From assembly GCA_943912855.1 (NCBI GenBank), contig CALTVC010000012.1, positions 62,001 to 126,000 on the forward strand: a stretch of 64,000 nt of DNA, given 5' to 3'. Each line of letters starts with the position of its first letter. Positions within the stretch are counted from its first letter, which is position 1. The DNA comes from an uncultured Flavobacterium sp. (GTDB taxonomy: Bacteria; Bacteroidota; Bacteroidia; Flavobacteriales; Flavobacteriaceae). The notes under the pieces are model-generated. The model was not told the origin of the DNA and searched no databases. It worked only from the letters and a program-made list of their open reading frames with translations. A program made the translations under genes and the position numbers. Positions 23,938 through 32,639 of this stretch are shown here, one piece after another.

Positions 23938-26787
23938 ATGAAAACAGATGCTTTTGCTTTAAGGCACATCGGACCGAGAGAGGCCGACCTGCAACATATG
24001 TTTAAAACCATAGGGGTAGAAAACATGGACCAACTGATCTATGAAACCCTGCCGGACGACATCCGCCTGAAAGCGCCGCTAAACCTTGAACCTGCCCTGA
24101 GTGAATATGAGTACCTGAACCATATTACTAAACTGGGTCGTACTAACAAAATTTACAGGTCGTTCATTGGTCTGGGTTACCACCCTGCCATAGTACCTGC
24201 TCCCATACAACGTAACATCTTCGAAAATCCGGGTTGGTATACCGCTTATACGCCATACCAGGCTGAGATAGCTCAAGGCCGTCTTGAGGCACTGCTTAAC
24301 TACCAGACTACTGTAATAGAACTTACAGGTATGGAAATAGCTAACGCATCATTGCTTGACGAAGGTACTGCCGCTGCCGAAGCTATGGCACTACTTTTTG
24401 ATGTACGCAGCCGTGACCAGAAGAAAAACAACGTAAACAAATTCTTCGTTAGCGAAGAAATACTTCCGCAAACCCTTAGCGTACTACAAACCCGTTCTAC
24501 TCCTATAGGCGTAGAGCTTGTGGTAGGCAATCACGAAACCTTTGATTTCTCATCAGATTTCTTTGGTGCCATACTACAGTACCCTGGTAAATTCGGTCAG
24601 GTATACGACTATGCAGGCTTTATTGCCAAAGCAAAAGAAGCCGGTATTAAAACTGCTGTGGCTACAGACATCCTGAGCCTTGCGGTACTTACCTCTCCGG
24701 GCGAACTTGGTGCCGACGTTGCCGTAGGTACTACACAGCGTTTTGGTATCCCTATGGGTTACGGCGGACCTCACGCTGCATTCTTCGCTACTAAAGAAGA
24801 ATACAAGCGTTCTATGCCGGGTCGTATCATAGGTGTTACTATCGACACTAACGGAAACCGTGCCCTTCGTATGGCGCTTCAAACCCGTGAGCAACATATT
24901 AAACGCGAAAAAGCTACGTCTAACATTTGTACCGCACAGGTACTGCTTGCTGTTATGGCAGGTATGTACGCCGTGTACCACGGACCAAAAGGCCTACAGT
25001 ACATAGCCGGTAAAGTACATGCCTCTGCGGTTACTACTGCCGATGCGCTTAACAAGCTTGGCGTATACCAGACGAACACTGCTTTCTTTGATACCCTTGT
25101 GGTGAAGGCTGATGCCGTTAAAGTTAAGGCTGCTGCCGAAGCTAAGGAAATCAACTTCTATTACATAGACGAAAATACAATCAGCATAGCGTTTAACGAA
25201 ACTACATCGGTAAACGACATTAACGATATTATTGCTGTATTTGCCGAAGTTACAGGTAAAACTGCTGAAACCATTACTGAACTAACGGCATCGATTAGCT
25301 ACCCTGAAAGCCTTTCAAGGACAAGCGAGTTCCTTACGCACGAGGTATTCAACAAATACCACAGCGAAACGGCTCTTATGCGCTACATTAAAAAACTGGA
25401 GCGTATGGACCTTGCCCTGAACCACAGTATGATTTCGCTGGGTTCTTGTACCATGAAGCTTAATGCTGCTGCCGAAATGCTTCCGCTAAGCTTACCAAGC
25501 TGGAACAGCATCCACCCGTTTGCTCCACTAGAGCAGGCACAGGGCTACCAGACCATGCTTAAAAAACTGGAACAACAACTTAACGTGATTACCGGTTTTG
25601 CTGGTACTACCCTACAGCCAAACAGTGGCGCACAAGGTGAGTACGCCGGTCTTATGGTAATTCGCGCGTACCTTAACTCTATTGGCCAAAGCCATAGGAA
25701 CATTGCGCTTATCCCGGCTTCGGCACATGGAACCAACCCTGCTACCGCACACATGGCGGGCATGGAGGTCGTGGTAACCAAAACGTCTGAAAACGGAAAC
25801 ATAGACGTAGAAGACCTTAAAGCCAAAGCAGAGCAGTACAAGGACAACCTTGCCTGCCTTATGGTTACCTACCCATCTACGCACGGTGTATACGAGGCTT
25901 CAATCATAGAAATAACCAAGATTATCCACGAAAACGGCGGACAGGTTTATATGGACGGTGCTAACATGAATGCACAGGTTGGACTTACTAACCCAGCTAC
26001 CATTGGTGCCGACGTTTGTCACCTTAACCTGCACAAGACCTTCGCTATACCTCACGGTGGTGGCGGCCCCGGTGTAGGCCCTATCTGTGTGGCAGAACAC
26101 CTTGTACCGTTCCTTCCGGGCAACCCTGTAATTACTACAGGTGGCGATAAAGCTATTACGGCTATTTCGGCTGCGCCTTGGGGTTCTGCTCTTGTATGCC
26201 TTATCTCTTACGGCTATATTACTATGCTGGGTGCAGACGGGCTACTAAGTGCTACAGAACACGCTATCCTTAACGCTAACTACATCAAGGAGCGTCTTGC
26301 GGGTCACTTCGATACGCTATATACTGGCGAAATGAACCGTGCGGCTCACGAAATGATACTAGAGTGCCGTCCGTTTAAAGCAAAAGGCATTGAGGTTACA
26401 GATATAGCCAAACGTCTTATGGACTATGGTTTCCACGCGCCTACAGTATCATTCCCTGTAGCAGGTACACTGATGGTAGAGCCTACCGAAAGTGAAAACC
26501 TGGAGGAGCTGGATCGTTTCTGCGACGCCATGATATCTATCCGTAAGGAAATTGAAGAAGCGAACGCTGAAGATAAAAACAACGTACTGAAAAACTCTCC
26601 GCACACGCTTGCCATGCTTACTGCCGATACTTGGGATTTTCCATACAGCCGTGAGAAAGCAGCCTACCCGCTGGAGTATCTTCAGGAGAATAAATTCTGG
26701 CCTGCAGTACGCCGTGTAGACGATGCGTATGGCGACCGTAACCTGGTTTGTTCTTGCGCGCCGATTGAGGCGTATATGGAAAACTAA
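23938..26787 (+). CDS. gcvP: glycine dehydrogenase (decarboxylating), P protein
   Basis: PLP enzyme of the glycine cleavage system: decarboxylates glycine and passes the aminomethyl group to lipoyl GcvH. The 949 residues contain both the N-terminal (FALRHIGPREADLQHMFKTI) and C-terminal halves fused, as in E. coli. The PLP lysine lies in NLHKTFAIPHGGGGPGVGP (Lys700). IGLGYHPAIVPAPIQRN and EPTESENLEELDRFCDAMI are typical. gcvT and gcvH are not in this window. A CCACGAATT hairpin terminator follows. Confidence 0.97.
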   Translation: MKTDAFALRHIGPREADLQHMFKTIGVENMDQLIYETLPDDIRLKAPLNLEPALSEYEYLNHITKLGRTNKIYRSFIGLGYHPAIVPAPIQRNIFENPGWYTAYTPYQAEIAQGRLEALLNYQTTVIELTGMEIANASLLDEGTAAAEAMALLFDVRSRDQKKNNVNKFFVSEEILPQTLSVLQTRSTPIGVELVVGNHETFDFSSDFFGAILQYPGKFGQVYDYAGFIAKAKEAGIKTAVATDILSLAVLTSPGELGADVAVGTTQRFGIPMGYGGPHAAFFATKEEYKRSMPGRIIGVTIDTNGNRALRMALQTREQHIKREKATSNICTAQVLLAVMAGMYAVYHGPKGLQYIAGKVHASAVTTADALNKLGVYQTNTAFFDTLVVKADAVKVKAAAEAKEINFYYIDENTISIAFNETTSVNDINDIIAVFAEVTGKTAETITELTASISYPESLSRTSEFLTHEVFNKYHSETALMRYIKKLERMDLALNHSMISLGSCTMKLNAAAEMLPLSLPSWNSIHPFAPLEQAQGYQTMLKKLEQQLNVITGFAGTTLQPNSGAQGEYAGLMVIRAYLNSIGQSHRNIALIPASAHGTNPATAHMAGMEVVVTKTSENGNIDVEDLKAKAEQYKDNLACLMVTYPSTHGVYEASIIEITKIIHENGGQVYMDGANMNAQVGLTNPATIGADVCHLNLHKTFAIPHGGGGPGVGPICVAEHLVPFLPGNPVITTGGDKAITAISAAPWGSALVCLISYGYITMLGADGLLSATEHAILNANYIKERLAGHFDTLYTGEMNRAAHEMILECRPFKAKGIEVTDIAKRLMDYGFHAPTVSFPVAGTLMVEPTESENLEELDRFCDAMISIRKEIEEANAEDKNNVLKNSPHTLAMLTADTWDFPYSREKAAYPLEYLQENKFWPAVRRVDDAYGDRNLVCSCAPIEAYMEN

Positions 26788-26811
26788 GAGTTTCTCTTTT
26801 AAATAATTTAG

Positions 26812-26866
26812 CCACGAATTGTACTAATTTCACTAATCATGAAATTTATGTAATTCGTGGTTTTTT
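26812..26866 (+). terminator. hairpin of CACGAATT-repeat type after gcvP
   Basis: CCACGAATT (26812-26820) pairs with AATTCGTGG (26852-26860), with an inner AATTTCA/TGAAATT stem (26826-26832 and 26840-26846), then six T. Confidence 0.75.
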
Positions 26867-26905
26867 ATATATCAATATTTGTAACTTTGGTAAAAAGCTA
26901 TTGTT

Positions 26906-27070
26906 ATGGAAACTACATTTCACTTTTCTTCTGCTGATGATAGCTTCCCTCCTGTCCCTTCATCGCAAATAAAAGAAACCCTGAAAAGACAGAAATACAT
27001 CAGAAAATATCCTGAATCATTATTAGATTTTGATGAAATGTTGGATGACCTGATTTCAGAACTTGAATAG
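26906..27070 (+). CDS. 54-residue acidic hypothetical protein
   Basis: A short frame with a -7-like box (TAACTTTG, 26882-26889) 16 bp ahead. It starts METTFHFSSADDSFPP, has a basic middle (IKETLKRQKYIRKYPES) and an acidic end (LLDFDEMLDDLISELE). It has no signal or membrane segment. Composition and codon use look like a real small gene rather than noise. It could be a regulatory or antitoxin-like protein, but no partner toxin is adjacent. It is bracketed by two CACGAAT-type hairpins (26812 and 27139). Confidence 0.5.
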   Translation: METTFHFSSADDSFPPVPSSQIKETLKRQKYIRKYPESLLDFDEMLDDLISELE

Positions 27071-27138
27071 AAGAAAATCTGGGAAGAAGAAAATATGTGA
27101 TTAAATTCATTTTCTTACTTCATGAATTCCAATAATTT

Positions 27139-27178
27139 GCACGAATAATTTTTCGCGTTAATTCGTGAAATTAGTGGC
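27139..27178. repeat. CACGAAT-type dispersed repeat
   Basis: CACGAAT (27140-27146) and ATTCGTG (27161-27167) form a hairpin. The following AAATTAGTGGC also occurs, in reverse complement, within the repeat at 26812-26860. Confidence 0.6.
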
Positions 27179-27188
27179 TTATACAATT

Positions 27189-27557
27189 ATGCAAGACATA
27201 CAAACACGCGCCGACCTCGAAAAACTACTTTGGGCATTTTACACCAAACTGCTTGCCGACCCGGCTATCAGTTACATTTTTACCGATGTGGCTAAGATAA
27301 ACCTGGAAGAACACATGCCTTCGCTGACTGACTTTTGGGAACAGGTGCTTTTAGGACGCAACGGCTACCGTAAGAACGTAATGCAAATTCATCTCGACCT
27401 TAATGCCGATGAACCGCTAACGCAGGAGCACTTCAATATTTGGTTGCAGTACTTTAATACTACCGTGGACGAAATGTACGAAGGAGAAACAGCCGAAAAC
27501 GCCAAAACCCGTGCCCTCTCTATAGCTACCGTAATGCAGATAAAGTTGCAACAGTAG
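27189..27557 (+). CDS. group III truncated haemoglobin
   Basis: 122 residues from ATG 27189 (MQDIQTRADLEKLLWAFYTK). A GTG eight codons earlier lies inside the repeat and is unlikely. Features of group III truncated globins: helix B/E residues around YIFTDVAKINLEEHMP, FWEQVLLGRNGYRKNVMQIH with the probable proximal His, HFNIWLQYFNTTVDEMYEG, and the C-terminal RALSIATVMQ. It should bind haem and could handle oxygen, NO or redox ligands in the cytoplasm; the exact role is unknown. Confidence 0.88.
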   Translation: MQDIQTRADLEKLLWAFYTKLLADPAISYIFTDVAKINLEEHMPSLTDFWEQVLLGRNGYRKNVMQIHLDLNADEPLTQEHFNIWLQYFNTTVDEMYEGETAENAKTRALSIATVMQIKLQQ

Positions 27558-27770
27558 GATTTCCCGTTGTATTGGTTAAAACAATCAGGTTTAAATAAAA
27601 CGTTTTCGCTATAAAACCGAACAATCTGCTATATATTCCTAATCAAATTAATGATACACCCTGCTTCCGTAAAATTTTCATAATTATTATGCAAGCATAT
27701 ATGTTTTAAAGGATTTTCACGTTTATATTACCTACTTTAGCGAGAACAGAAACAACAGGAAATAAATCTT
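27558..27770. other. intergenic region before the FabH-like gene
   Basis: 213 bp, AT-rich, without a gene. A promoter-like TACTTTAG lies near 27736, about 30 bp before ATG 27771. Nothing else recognised. Confidence 0.4.
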
Positions 27771-28829
27771 ATGAATATCAAAATAACAGGGAGCGGGAGC
27801 TATATCCCTAACCGCATCGTCCATAATCTGGACTTTGCCGCTCACCAGTTCTTAGACGAGGAAGGACAGCCCTTGCCCTACCCTAACGATGTAGTCGCCG
27901 AAAAATTTAAGCAGATAACCGGTATTGAAGAACGCCGTTATGCCGACGACGACTTGCTTACCAGCGATATTGCCTACACAGCAGCACAAAGAGCCATAGA
28001 AGATTCGGGAGTGGACCCCGAAACACTGGATTACATTATACTTGCCCATAACTTTGGCAACGTAAAACAGGGCGCCATACAAACCGACCTTGTTCCGAGT
28101 ATAGCCAGCCGTGTAAAACACAGCCTGCGCATTAAAAACCCTAATTGCGTAGCGTACGATATATTATTCGGTTGCCCCGGTTGGGTTGAGGGTGTTATAC
28201 AGGCGATGGCGTTCATTAAATCAGGCATGGCAAAACGTTGCCTGGTTATTGGTGCCGAAACCCTGAGCCGTGTGGTAGACCCGCACGACCGCGACAGCAT
28301 GATTTACAGCGACGGTGCCGGTGCCACAGTTATTGAAGCTACCGAAGATGAAGGTGGCATACTTGCCCACGCCAGCGCGTCGTTTACGTATGATGAGGCG
28401 TATTTCCTGTTCTTTGGCAACTCGTACAACAAAACCCACGACCCCGATGTGCGTTACATAAAAATGTACGGACGTAAGATATATGAGTTTGCCCTGAGCA
28501 ACGTACCAAAAGCCATGAAAGAATGCCTTGAAAAAAGCGGCATAGACATCAGTGAGGTAAAAAAAGTATTGATACACCAGGCGAATGAAAAGATGGACGA
28601 GGCGATTATACAGCGCTTTTATAAGTTGCATAAGCAAACCCCTCCCGAAGGTATTATGCCCATGAGCATCCACAAACTGGGTAACAGCAGTGTGGCTACC
28701 ATCCCTACCCTGTACGATTTGCTTAAAAAGGGACTATTACCTAACCAGGAACTCAACACAAGTGACGTGGTTATCTTTGCCAGCGTGGGTGCCGGCATGA
28801 ACATAAATGCGTTTATTTATAGGATATAA
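27771..28829 (+). CDS. 3-oxoacyl-ACP synthase III (FabH-like)
   Basis: 352-residue thiolase-fold condensing enzyme that joins an acyl-CoA starter to malonyl-ACP. The catalytic triad is intact: Cys135 in DILFGCPGWVEG, His269 in VLIHQANEK, and Asn305 in GNSSVATIPTLYDL. YSDGAGATVIEA and ASVGAGMNINAF are also family marks. It is longer than E. coli FabH (317) with an extra N-terminal loop, so a specialised lipid or secondary-product role is possible. No acyl carrier protein gene is nearby, so housekeeping versus special use is undecided. The lipoprotein gene follows 5 bp downstream. Confidence 0.9.
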   Translation: MNIKITGSGSYIPNRIVHNLDFAAHQFLDEEGQPLPYPNDVVAEKFKQITGIEERRYADDDLLTSDIAYTAAQRAIEDSGVDPETLDYIILAHNFGNVKQGAIQTDLVPSIASRVKHSLRIKNPNCVAYDILFGCPGWVEGVIQAMAFIKSGMAKRCLVIGAETLSRVVDPHDRDSMIYSDGAGATVIEATEDEGGILAHASASFTYDEAYFLFFGNSYNKTHDPDVRYIKMYGRKIYEFALSNVPKAMKECLEKSGIDISEVKKVLIHQANEKMDEAIIQRFYKLHKQTPPEGIMPMSIHKLGNSSVATIPTLYDLLKKGLLPNQELNTSDVVIFASVGAGMNINAFIYRI

Positions 28830-28834
28830 AAGGG

Positions 28835-29257
28835 ATGATAAGATTTTTCACATTAATATGTATGTTCTTAACATTTAGCAGCTGTTCAAAACACACTAAA
28901 CAGAACTCATCGGACAATGAAAATAGTAACATAGCAACATCCGATACAATCATACCTATTGATATGAATAACTGGCAAAAAACACCTTTTATCAAAGGTC
29001 GGATTGCAACGGAAAGGGATGTGAAAGAAGGCAGAGCAATTTTTTATATCAATGCAAAAGAAAAAAATCATATTCCCCTTAATGTAACCATTCCATCATT
29101 AGCATATCATAATGATCAGAAAAATGGGGTAAAAACTAAAGTCATCGTGATACAGGCTGAACAAACATCAGAACAGAAAGTTGCTGGAATACGATATTTA
29201 GATGGTAGCGAAGGCGCCTGCTTAATGGAAGAGCTTGAATTCGTCGATCATTTTTAA
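28835..29257 (+). CDS. small AT-rich lipoprotein of unknown function
   Basis: 140 residues. Lipoprotein signal MIRFFTLICMFLTFSSCSK with the lipidated Cys at residue 17. The mature part is polar (KGRIATERDVKEGRAIFYIN) and ends with an acidic stretch. It starts five bases after the FabH-like gene and is much more AT-rich, so it may be an acquired gene using that transcript. I recognise no family. Confidence 0.68.
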   Translation: MIRFFTLICMFLTFSSCSKHTKQNSSDNENSNIATSDTIIPIDMNNWQKTPFIKGRIATERDVKEGRAIFYINAKEKNHIPLNVTIPSLAYHNDQKNGVKTKVIVIQAEQTSEQKVAGIRYLDGSEGACLMEELEFVDHF

Positions 29258-29278
29258 ATATAAAATTTATTTCTAAAA

Positions 29279-29424
29279 CCCCTTTAAGGCTTGTGCTACC
29301 CACACATTTAGTTGGTACACAAGCCTTAATTTGTGGTTTGTAGCAGAAAATAAATCGCATTTTAAAGAGCTTACCTTTAAATGCTAGCAGGCGAAAACCT
29401 TTGTGTTTTATATTGATGAACGAA
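29279..29424 (-). pseudogene. decayed copy A of the flippase 3' end
   Basis: Read leftward it still encodes KLFKMRFIF and, after a deletion of about 90 bp and a frameshift, QLNVWVAQALK. The intact flippase has KFFKMGFIF and QLNVWVGQALKK at its C-terminus. DNA differences are largely transitions, as expected for drift of a dead copy. It lies just downstream of the small membrane-protein gene at 29670-29425. Confidence 0.85.
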
Positions 29425-29670
29425 TTATAAATTCCTGTTCTTCTTTTCCTTTTTTATCTGCCTGAAACTATTAATATTTATCAGATAGATGGGCATAAAT
29501 GCCAGCGGCATTACAGACAGACCACTGAAGCCTTTTTTGAATGTTGTGTATAGTGTAGTAGCTGTCATTATCAGCATAATCACACTAAAGAAAATCACAA
29601 TCACTTTTGCCCCCTGTTCGAGTTTTATAATTTTCTCATCGGACATTTCCGCGTATTTATTGGTACTCAT
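29425..29670 (-). CDS. small two-helix membrane protein, copy A
   Basis: 81 residues: a polar N-terminus (NKYAEMSDEKIIKLEQGAK), two membrane segments (VIVIFFSVIMLIMTATTLY and FSGLSVMPLAFMPIYLININ) and a basic end (QIKKEKKNRNL). It is a clear paralogue of the gene at 30150-29899. From memory, relatives are sometimes named redox-active disulfide protein 2, but no Cys pair is present, so that name is unsupported. A TACTTTGG box lies about 30 bp ahead on its strand. Flanked on both sides by degraded flippase 3' ends. Confidence 0.72.
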   Translation of the reverse strand: MSTNKYAEMSDEKIIKLEQGAKVIVIFFSVIMLIMTATTLYTTFKKGFSGLSVMPLAFMPIYLININSFRQIKKEKKNRNL

Positions 29671-29788
29671 GGTGTAGGTTTTATTTATATGGTTACCAAA
29701 GTACGCATATTAGACCTACTTATGCAACCAAAAATAAAATTATGATTATCCGGGAATCTTTTCTATTCCATTTTGATTTTCTTACTCC

Positions 29789-29880
29789 GCTGTAGCAATA
29801 TATACGGCGCAAAACACACCTATAGGAAAGTGAGTCCAATTTTAAAAATGGTAATAAGCCAAACTTCTTATAAACAAAGT
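29789..29880 (-). pseudogene. decayed copy B of the flippase 3' end
   Basis: Read leftward it encodes FVYKKFGLLPF and then, past an indel, PYILLQ. The intact flippase has VFIYKKFGLLPF and LYILPQ at the corresponding place (plus-strand 30378-30490). The final part of the gene is missing. It lies between the two small paralogous genes. Confidence 0.85.
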
Positions 29881-29898
29881 TGTGACTGCAAAGTAATA

Positions 29899-30150
29899 CT
29901 ATCTGCTCAGGTTACGGTTTTTCATTTCTTTTCGGAGTTCTTTCAGGTTGTTTACGTTGAGTAACAAAATAGGCGCTACACCCAGTGGCAGAACGGTTAA
30001 TCCGCTGAAACCTTTAGTAACATTCACGTAAATTACGGCTCCTAAAAGTATTACCATAAAAACAGAGAAAATAATTATAATGGCGGTAAGTGTCTTTTCA
30101 AGGCTTAGTACCTTTTCATCGGGCATTTCTGCAAATTTATTGGTCTTCAT
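29899..30150 (-). CDS. small two-helix membrane protein, copy B
   Basis: 83 residues from ATG 30150 (MKTNKFAEMPDEKVLSLEK); the frame opens ten codons earlier. Membrane segments AIIIIFSVFMVILLGAVIY and FSGLTVLPLGVAPILLLNVN, then a basic tail LKELRKEMKNRNLSR. Paralogous throughout to the gene at 29670-29425 (shared NK[YF]AEM.DEK, KGFSGL, KNRNL). A TAGATTGC box precedes it. It lies directly after the intact flippase 3' end, 82 bp away. Function unknown. Confidence 0.72.
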   Translation of the reverse strand: MKTNKFAEMPDEKVLSLEKTLTAIIIIFSVFMVILLGAVIYVNVTKGFSGLTVLPLGVAPILLLNVNNLKELRKEMKNRNLSR

Positions 30151-30232
30151 AAAATTGGTTTTATTAGTAACTGTTGGCAATCTAACTTTAATTATCCAAC
30201 TTTACAAAATAAAACACCAAATAGTGAATAAA

Positions 30233-31711
30233 CTATTTGCCCAACATTTTCAGCTTCTTTAATGCCTGTCCTACCCACACATTCAGCTGGTATACAAGCC
30301 TTAGTTTGTATGTAGCAAATATGGTTACCCCCATATACACAACAGTCTTGTAAATAAGCGTAAACAAATGCGAACCCAACTGTGGCAGTATATACAGTGC
30401 AAAACCCGCCAAAAGGAAAATGAATCCCATTTTAAAGAACTTAGTATCGAACGGCAGTAGCCCAAACTTCTTGTAGATAAACACCAGCTTACTGATATTG
30501 AATATCGTCATGCTGATGAACGATGCCCACGCTACGCCTACAATGTCGTAACCAAGATTCAAAAACAATAGGTTGAGCGATACATTCAGCACCACGAGTA
30601 TCCCCACTGCAACAAGGTTAAAACGGTAGTATTTGCTGTAGGTAATGATTTCGCCGTTAAAGCCTGTAGCCATGTTTATGAGTACGCTAAAGCCCAATAT
30701 CAAAATAATAGGTATGGTCGCCGCAAGCTTACCGTAATCAGGCATCAGGCGGAAAAGGTCTTCTATCCCAAGGAAAATACAACCGTACAGCACTGCCCCG
30801 ATGAAGAATAATAGACGTGCGATTTCCTTGTACTTTATGTCGAGTTCCTTTAGATTATGGTCTTTAAGATAGTTTGATATGATGGGCGCATAGAGCGCGA
30901 ACATACCCACCGCTGGGATTTGCAGCGTACTTGCCAATATCGCTCCTGTACTGAACACACCATTTGCTTTCATGGAAATGTATTTCGGGATAAGTAGTCC
31001 GTCTATACGGAATGCCAGCAACGAACCAAGACTCCCTGCCAACGCGTACAGGCTGTATCGGAAATAATCCTTACGGGAAATTTCGCCAAACAATGTTTTA
31101 AAACGATAGTTAAAACCCGGTTTGTAGTATTTAAAAAGATACGCCGACGTAAGCAACAGTATCAGCCCGAAGCCCGCCATATAAACCCATATTGCTGTTT
31201 CTACAGTTGCCGAACCATACAGCAGTAACAGGAACGCTAACGGAAGAGCTATTTTAGGTATTATCTTTTCAAACAATGTGGGCACGGCTATGCGTTGCAA
31301 ATCCTGTAGTTGTTTTTTAAACAGCTCTACAAATGCCAGTACTATGGCTATTGGGTAGGCGTAATATATCAGGTTGATGTATTCTTCATGAGAGGCATTG
31401 GCATAGACCACCATCCCTAAAAGCGCGATAAGGCTTACGACAACAACCGAAAGCATACTGTAATTAAACAACTGTTTCTGGTGGCGTTCGTCAAGGGCAG
31501 GATAAAACTTTATCAATGCCTGGCTTGCTCCCAGCACCATAATAGGGAATAACAGTTGAGATACGCTGTCTATATAACGAATCATCCCCTGAAACTCGTA
31601 GTCTTTAGGATATAACAATAACGATGAAATAACCCCTATTCCGGTGCCCAGATAGTTAAAAATGGCGTACCACACCACCTGCTTCATTGGGGCTACACGT
31701 TGCTTTTCCAT
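30233..31711 (-). CDS. oligosaccharide flippase (Wzx/MVF-type)
   Basis: 492 residues, about 14 predicted membrane helices; predicted to flip lipid-linked oligosaccharide across the inner membrane. The start KQVVWYAIFNYLGTGIGVISSLLLYPKDYEF and the first-half motif YFRYSLYALAGSLGSLLAFRIDGLLIPKYIS are typical of polysaccharide-biosynthesis flippases in Bacteroidota. It overlaps the GT2 gene upstream by one base (TAATG), so the two are coupled. Degraded copies of its 3' end lie at 29789 and 29279. Confidence 0.88.
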   Translation of the reverse strand: MEKQRVAPMKQVVWYAIFNYLGTGIGVISSLLLYPKDYEFQGMIRYIDSVSQLLFPIMVLGASQALIKFYPALDERHQKQLFNYSMLSVVVVSLIALLGMVVYANASHEEYINLIYYAYPIAIVLAFVELFKKQLQDLQRIAVPTLFEKIIPKIALPLAFLLLLYGSATVETAIWVYMAGFGLILLLTSAYLFKYYKPGFNYRFKTLFGEISRKDYFRYSLYALAGSLGSLLAFRIDGLLIPKYISMKANGVFSTGAILASTLQIPAVGMFALYAPIISNYLKDHNLKELDIKYKEIARLLFFIGAVLYGCIFLGIEDLFRLMPDYGKLAATIPIILILGFSVLINMATGFNGEIITYSKYYRFNLVAVGILVVLNVSLNLLFLNLGYDIVGVAWASFISMTIFNISKLVFIYKKFGLLPFDTKFFKMGFIFLLAGFALYILPQLGSHLFTLIYKTVVYMGVTIFATYKLRLVYQLNVWVGQALKKLKMLGK

Positions 31712-32580
31712 TACAGGGCGCGTTTTCGGGCGGCTTTTACAGGCGCGGGGTTAAACAAAAATTTGAGGTAATAACCGCTCAGCTTTCCCAGCATGGTAAG
31801 CCCTTTCCCCCAACCGTAAAATCTAGCAAAGTATTTTGGCAAGCCCAGTGCTTCCTTCGCTCCCTGAACATACGCCTGCGTAAGGCTATATTTTGGGTTG
31901 ATTAAAGCAGACAGGAGTTTATATTTACTTTGGGTAATGTCTTTATTAAAGTTGCGTGTAATCACGCGGTCGTGTACTATTTTGACGTTGGTATCAATGG
32001 CAATTTGGAAGTTATGGAAAGCTACACGGTCGCAATAGTTCCTGTCCTCTCCATAATGCCCAAACAACGGCTCGAAGTAACCAACTTTCTCCACACATTT
32101 TTTACTAAGCATCCAGGCGGCTGCGTTTACAAACGGCACTAAAGGCAGACCGTTTACTTCGCCATTCTTTCGGCTTAGGTAGGTAGCAAAAGACGTATCG
32201 TATTCGGTTTCATTCGCCTGAAAATGCAGTGGACTTAAGAATCCTATTTGCGGATTTGCTTCCATATTCGTAACCAAACTGCTTACCGTATTTTCAAATA
32301 CCCACGCATCCTGATTCAGTAAAAAAAGGTAATCAGCTCCGAGCTCCAACGCTTTTTGCATGCCTATGTTATTGGCTTTGCCAAAACCCAGGTTGCTCCC
32401 GGTTTCTATCAGGTCTACTTCAGGGTATTGCTTCAGGAGGGCAACAGTGGTATCAGTGCTTTGGTTATCCACCGCAATGATACGCACCGGATAAGACGAT
32501 GCCAGCAACGACGGTATAAGCTTATCTATCCAGCGGGCGCCGTTGTAGGTAACAATGATTACAAATACGTTCTTATCCAA
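31711..32580 (-). CDS. glycosyltransferase family 2 (rhamnosyltransferase-like)
   Basis: 289 residues, GT-A fold, inverting. FVIIVTYNGARWIDKLIPSL and IIAVDNQSTDTTVALL form the nucleotide-sugar site; ETGSNLGFGKANNIGM and YLFLLNQDAW give the DxD-like position (here NQD, as in WbbL-type rhamnosyltransferases). FGHYGEDRNYCDRVAF is the ED..C motif. No membrane anchor. It is coupled to the flippase gene and divergent from a second GT2, making a small surface-glycan locus. Confidence 0.87.
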   Translation of the reverse strand: MDKNVFVIIVTYNGARWIDKLIPSLLASSYPVRIIAVDNQSTDTTVALLKQYPEVDLIETGSNLGFGKANNIGMQKALELGADYLFLLNQDAWVFENTVSSLVTNMEANPQIGFLSPLHFQANETEYDTSFATYLSRKNGEVNGLPLVPFVNAAAWMLSKKCVEKVGYFEPLFGHYGEDRNYCDRVAFHNFQIAIDTNVKIVHDRVITRNFNKDITQSKYKLLSALINPKYSLTQAYVQGAKEALGLPKYFARFYGWGKGLTMLGKLSGYYLKFLFNPAPVKAARKRAL

Positions 32581-32639
32581 GGTTTCGTTTTTCGATTACG
32601 GCAAAATTAAGGATATTTGCACTTCTTTTATATTTCAGC

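Noticed and set aside
28800..29280. Possible duplicated 3' end of the FabH-like gene after the lipoprotein gene
   Set aside because: The match (AACATAAATGCGTTTATTT versus AATATAAAATTTATTT) is short and AT-rich; it cannot be told from chance.
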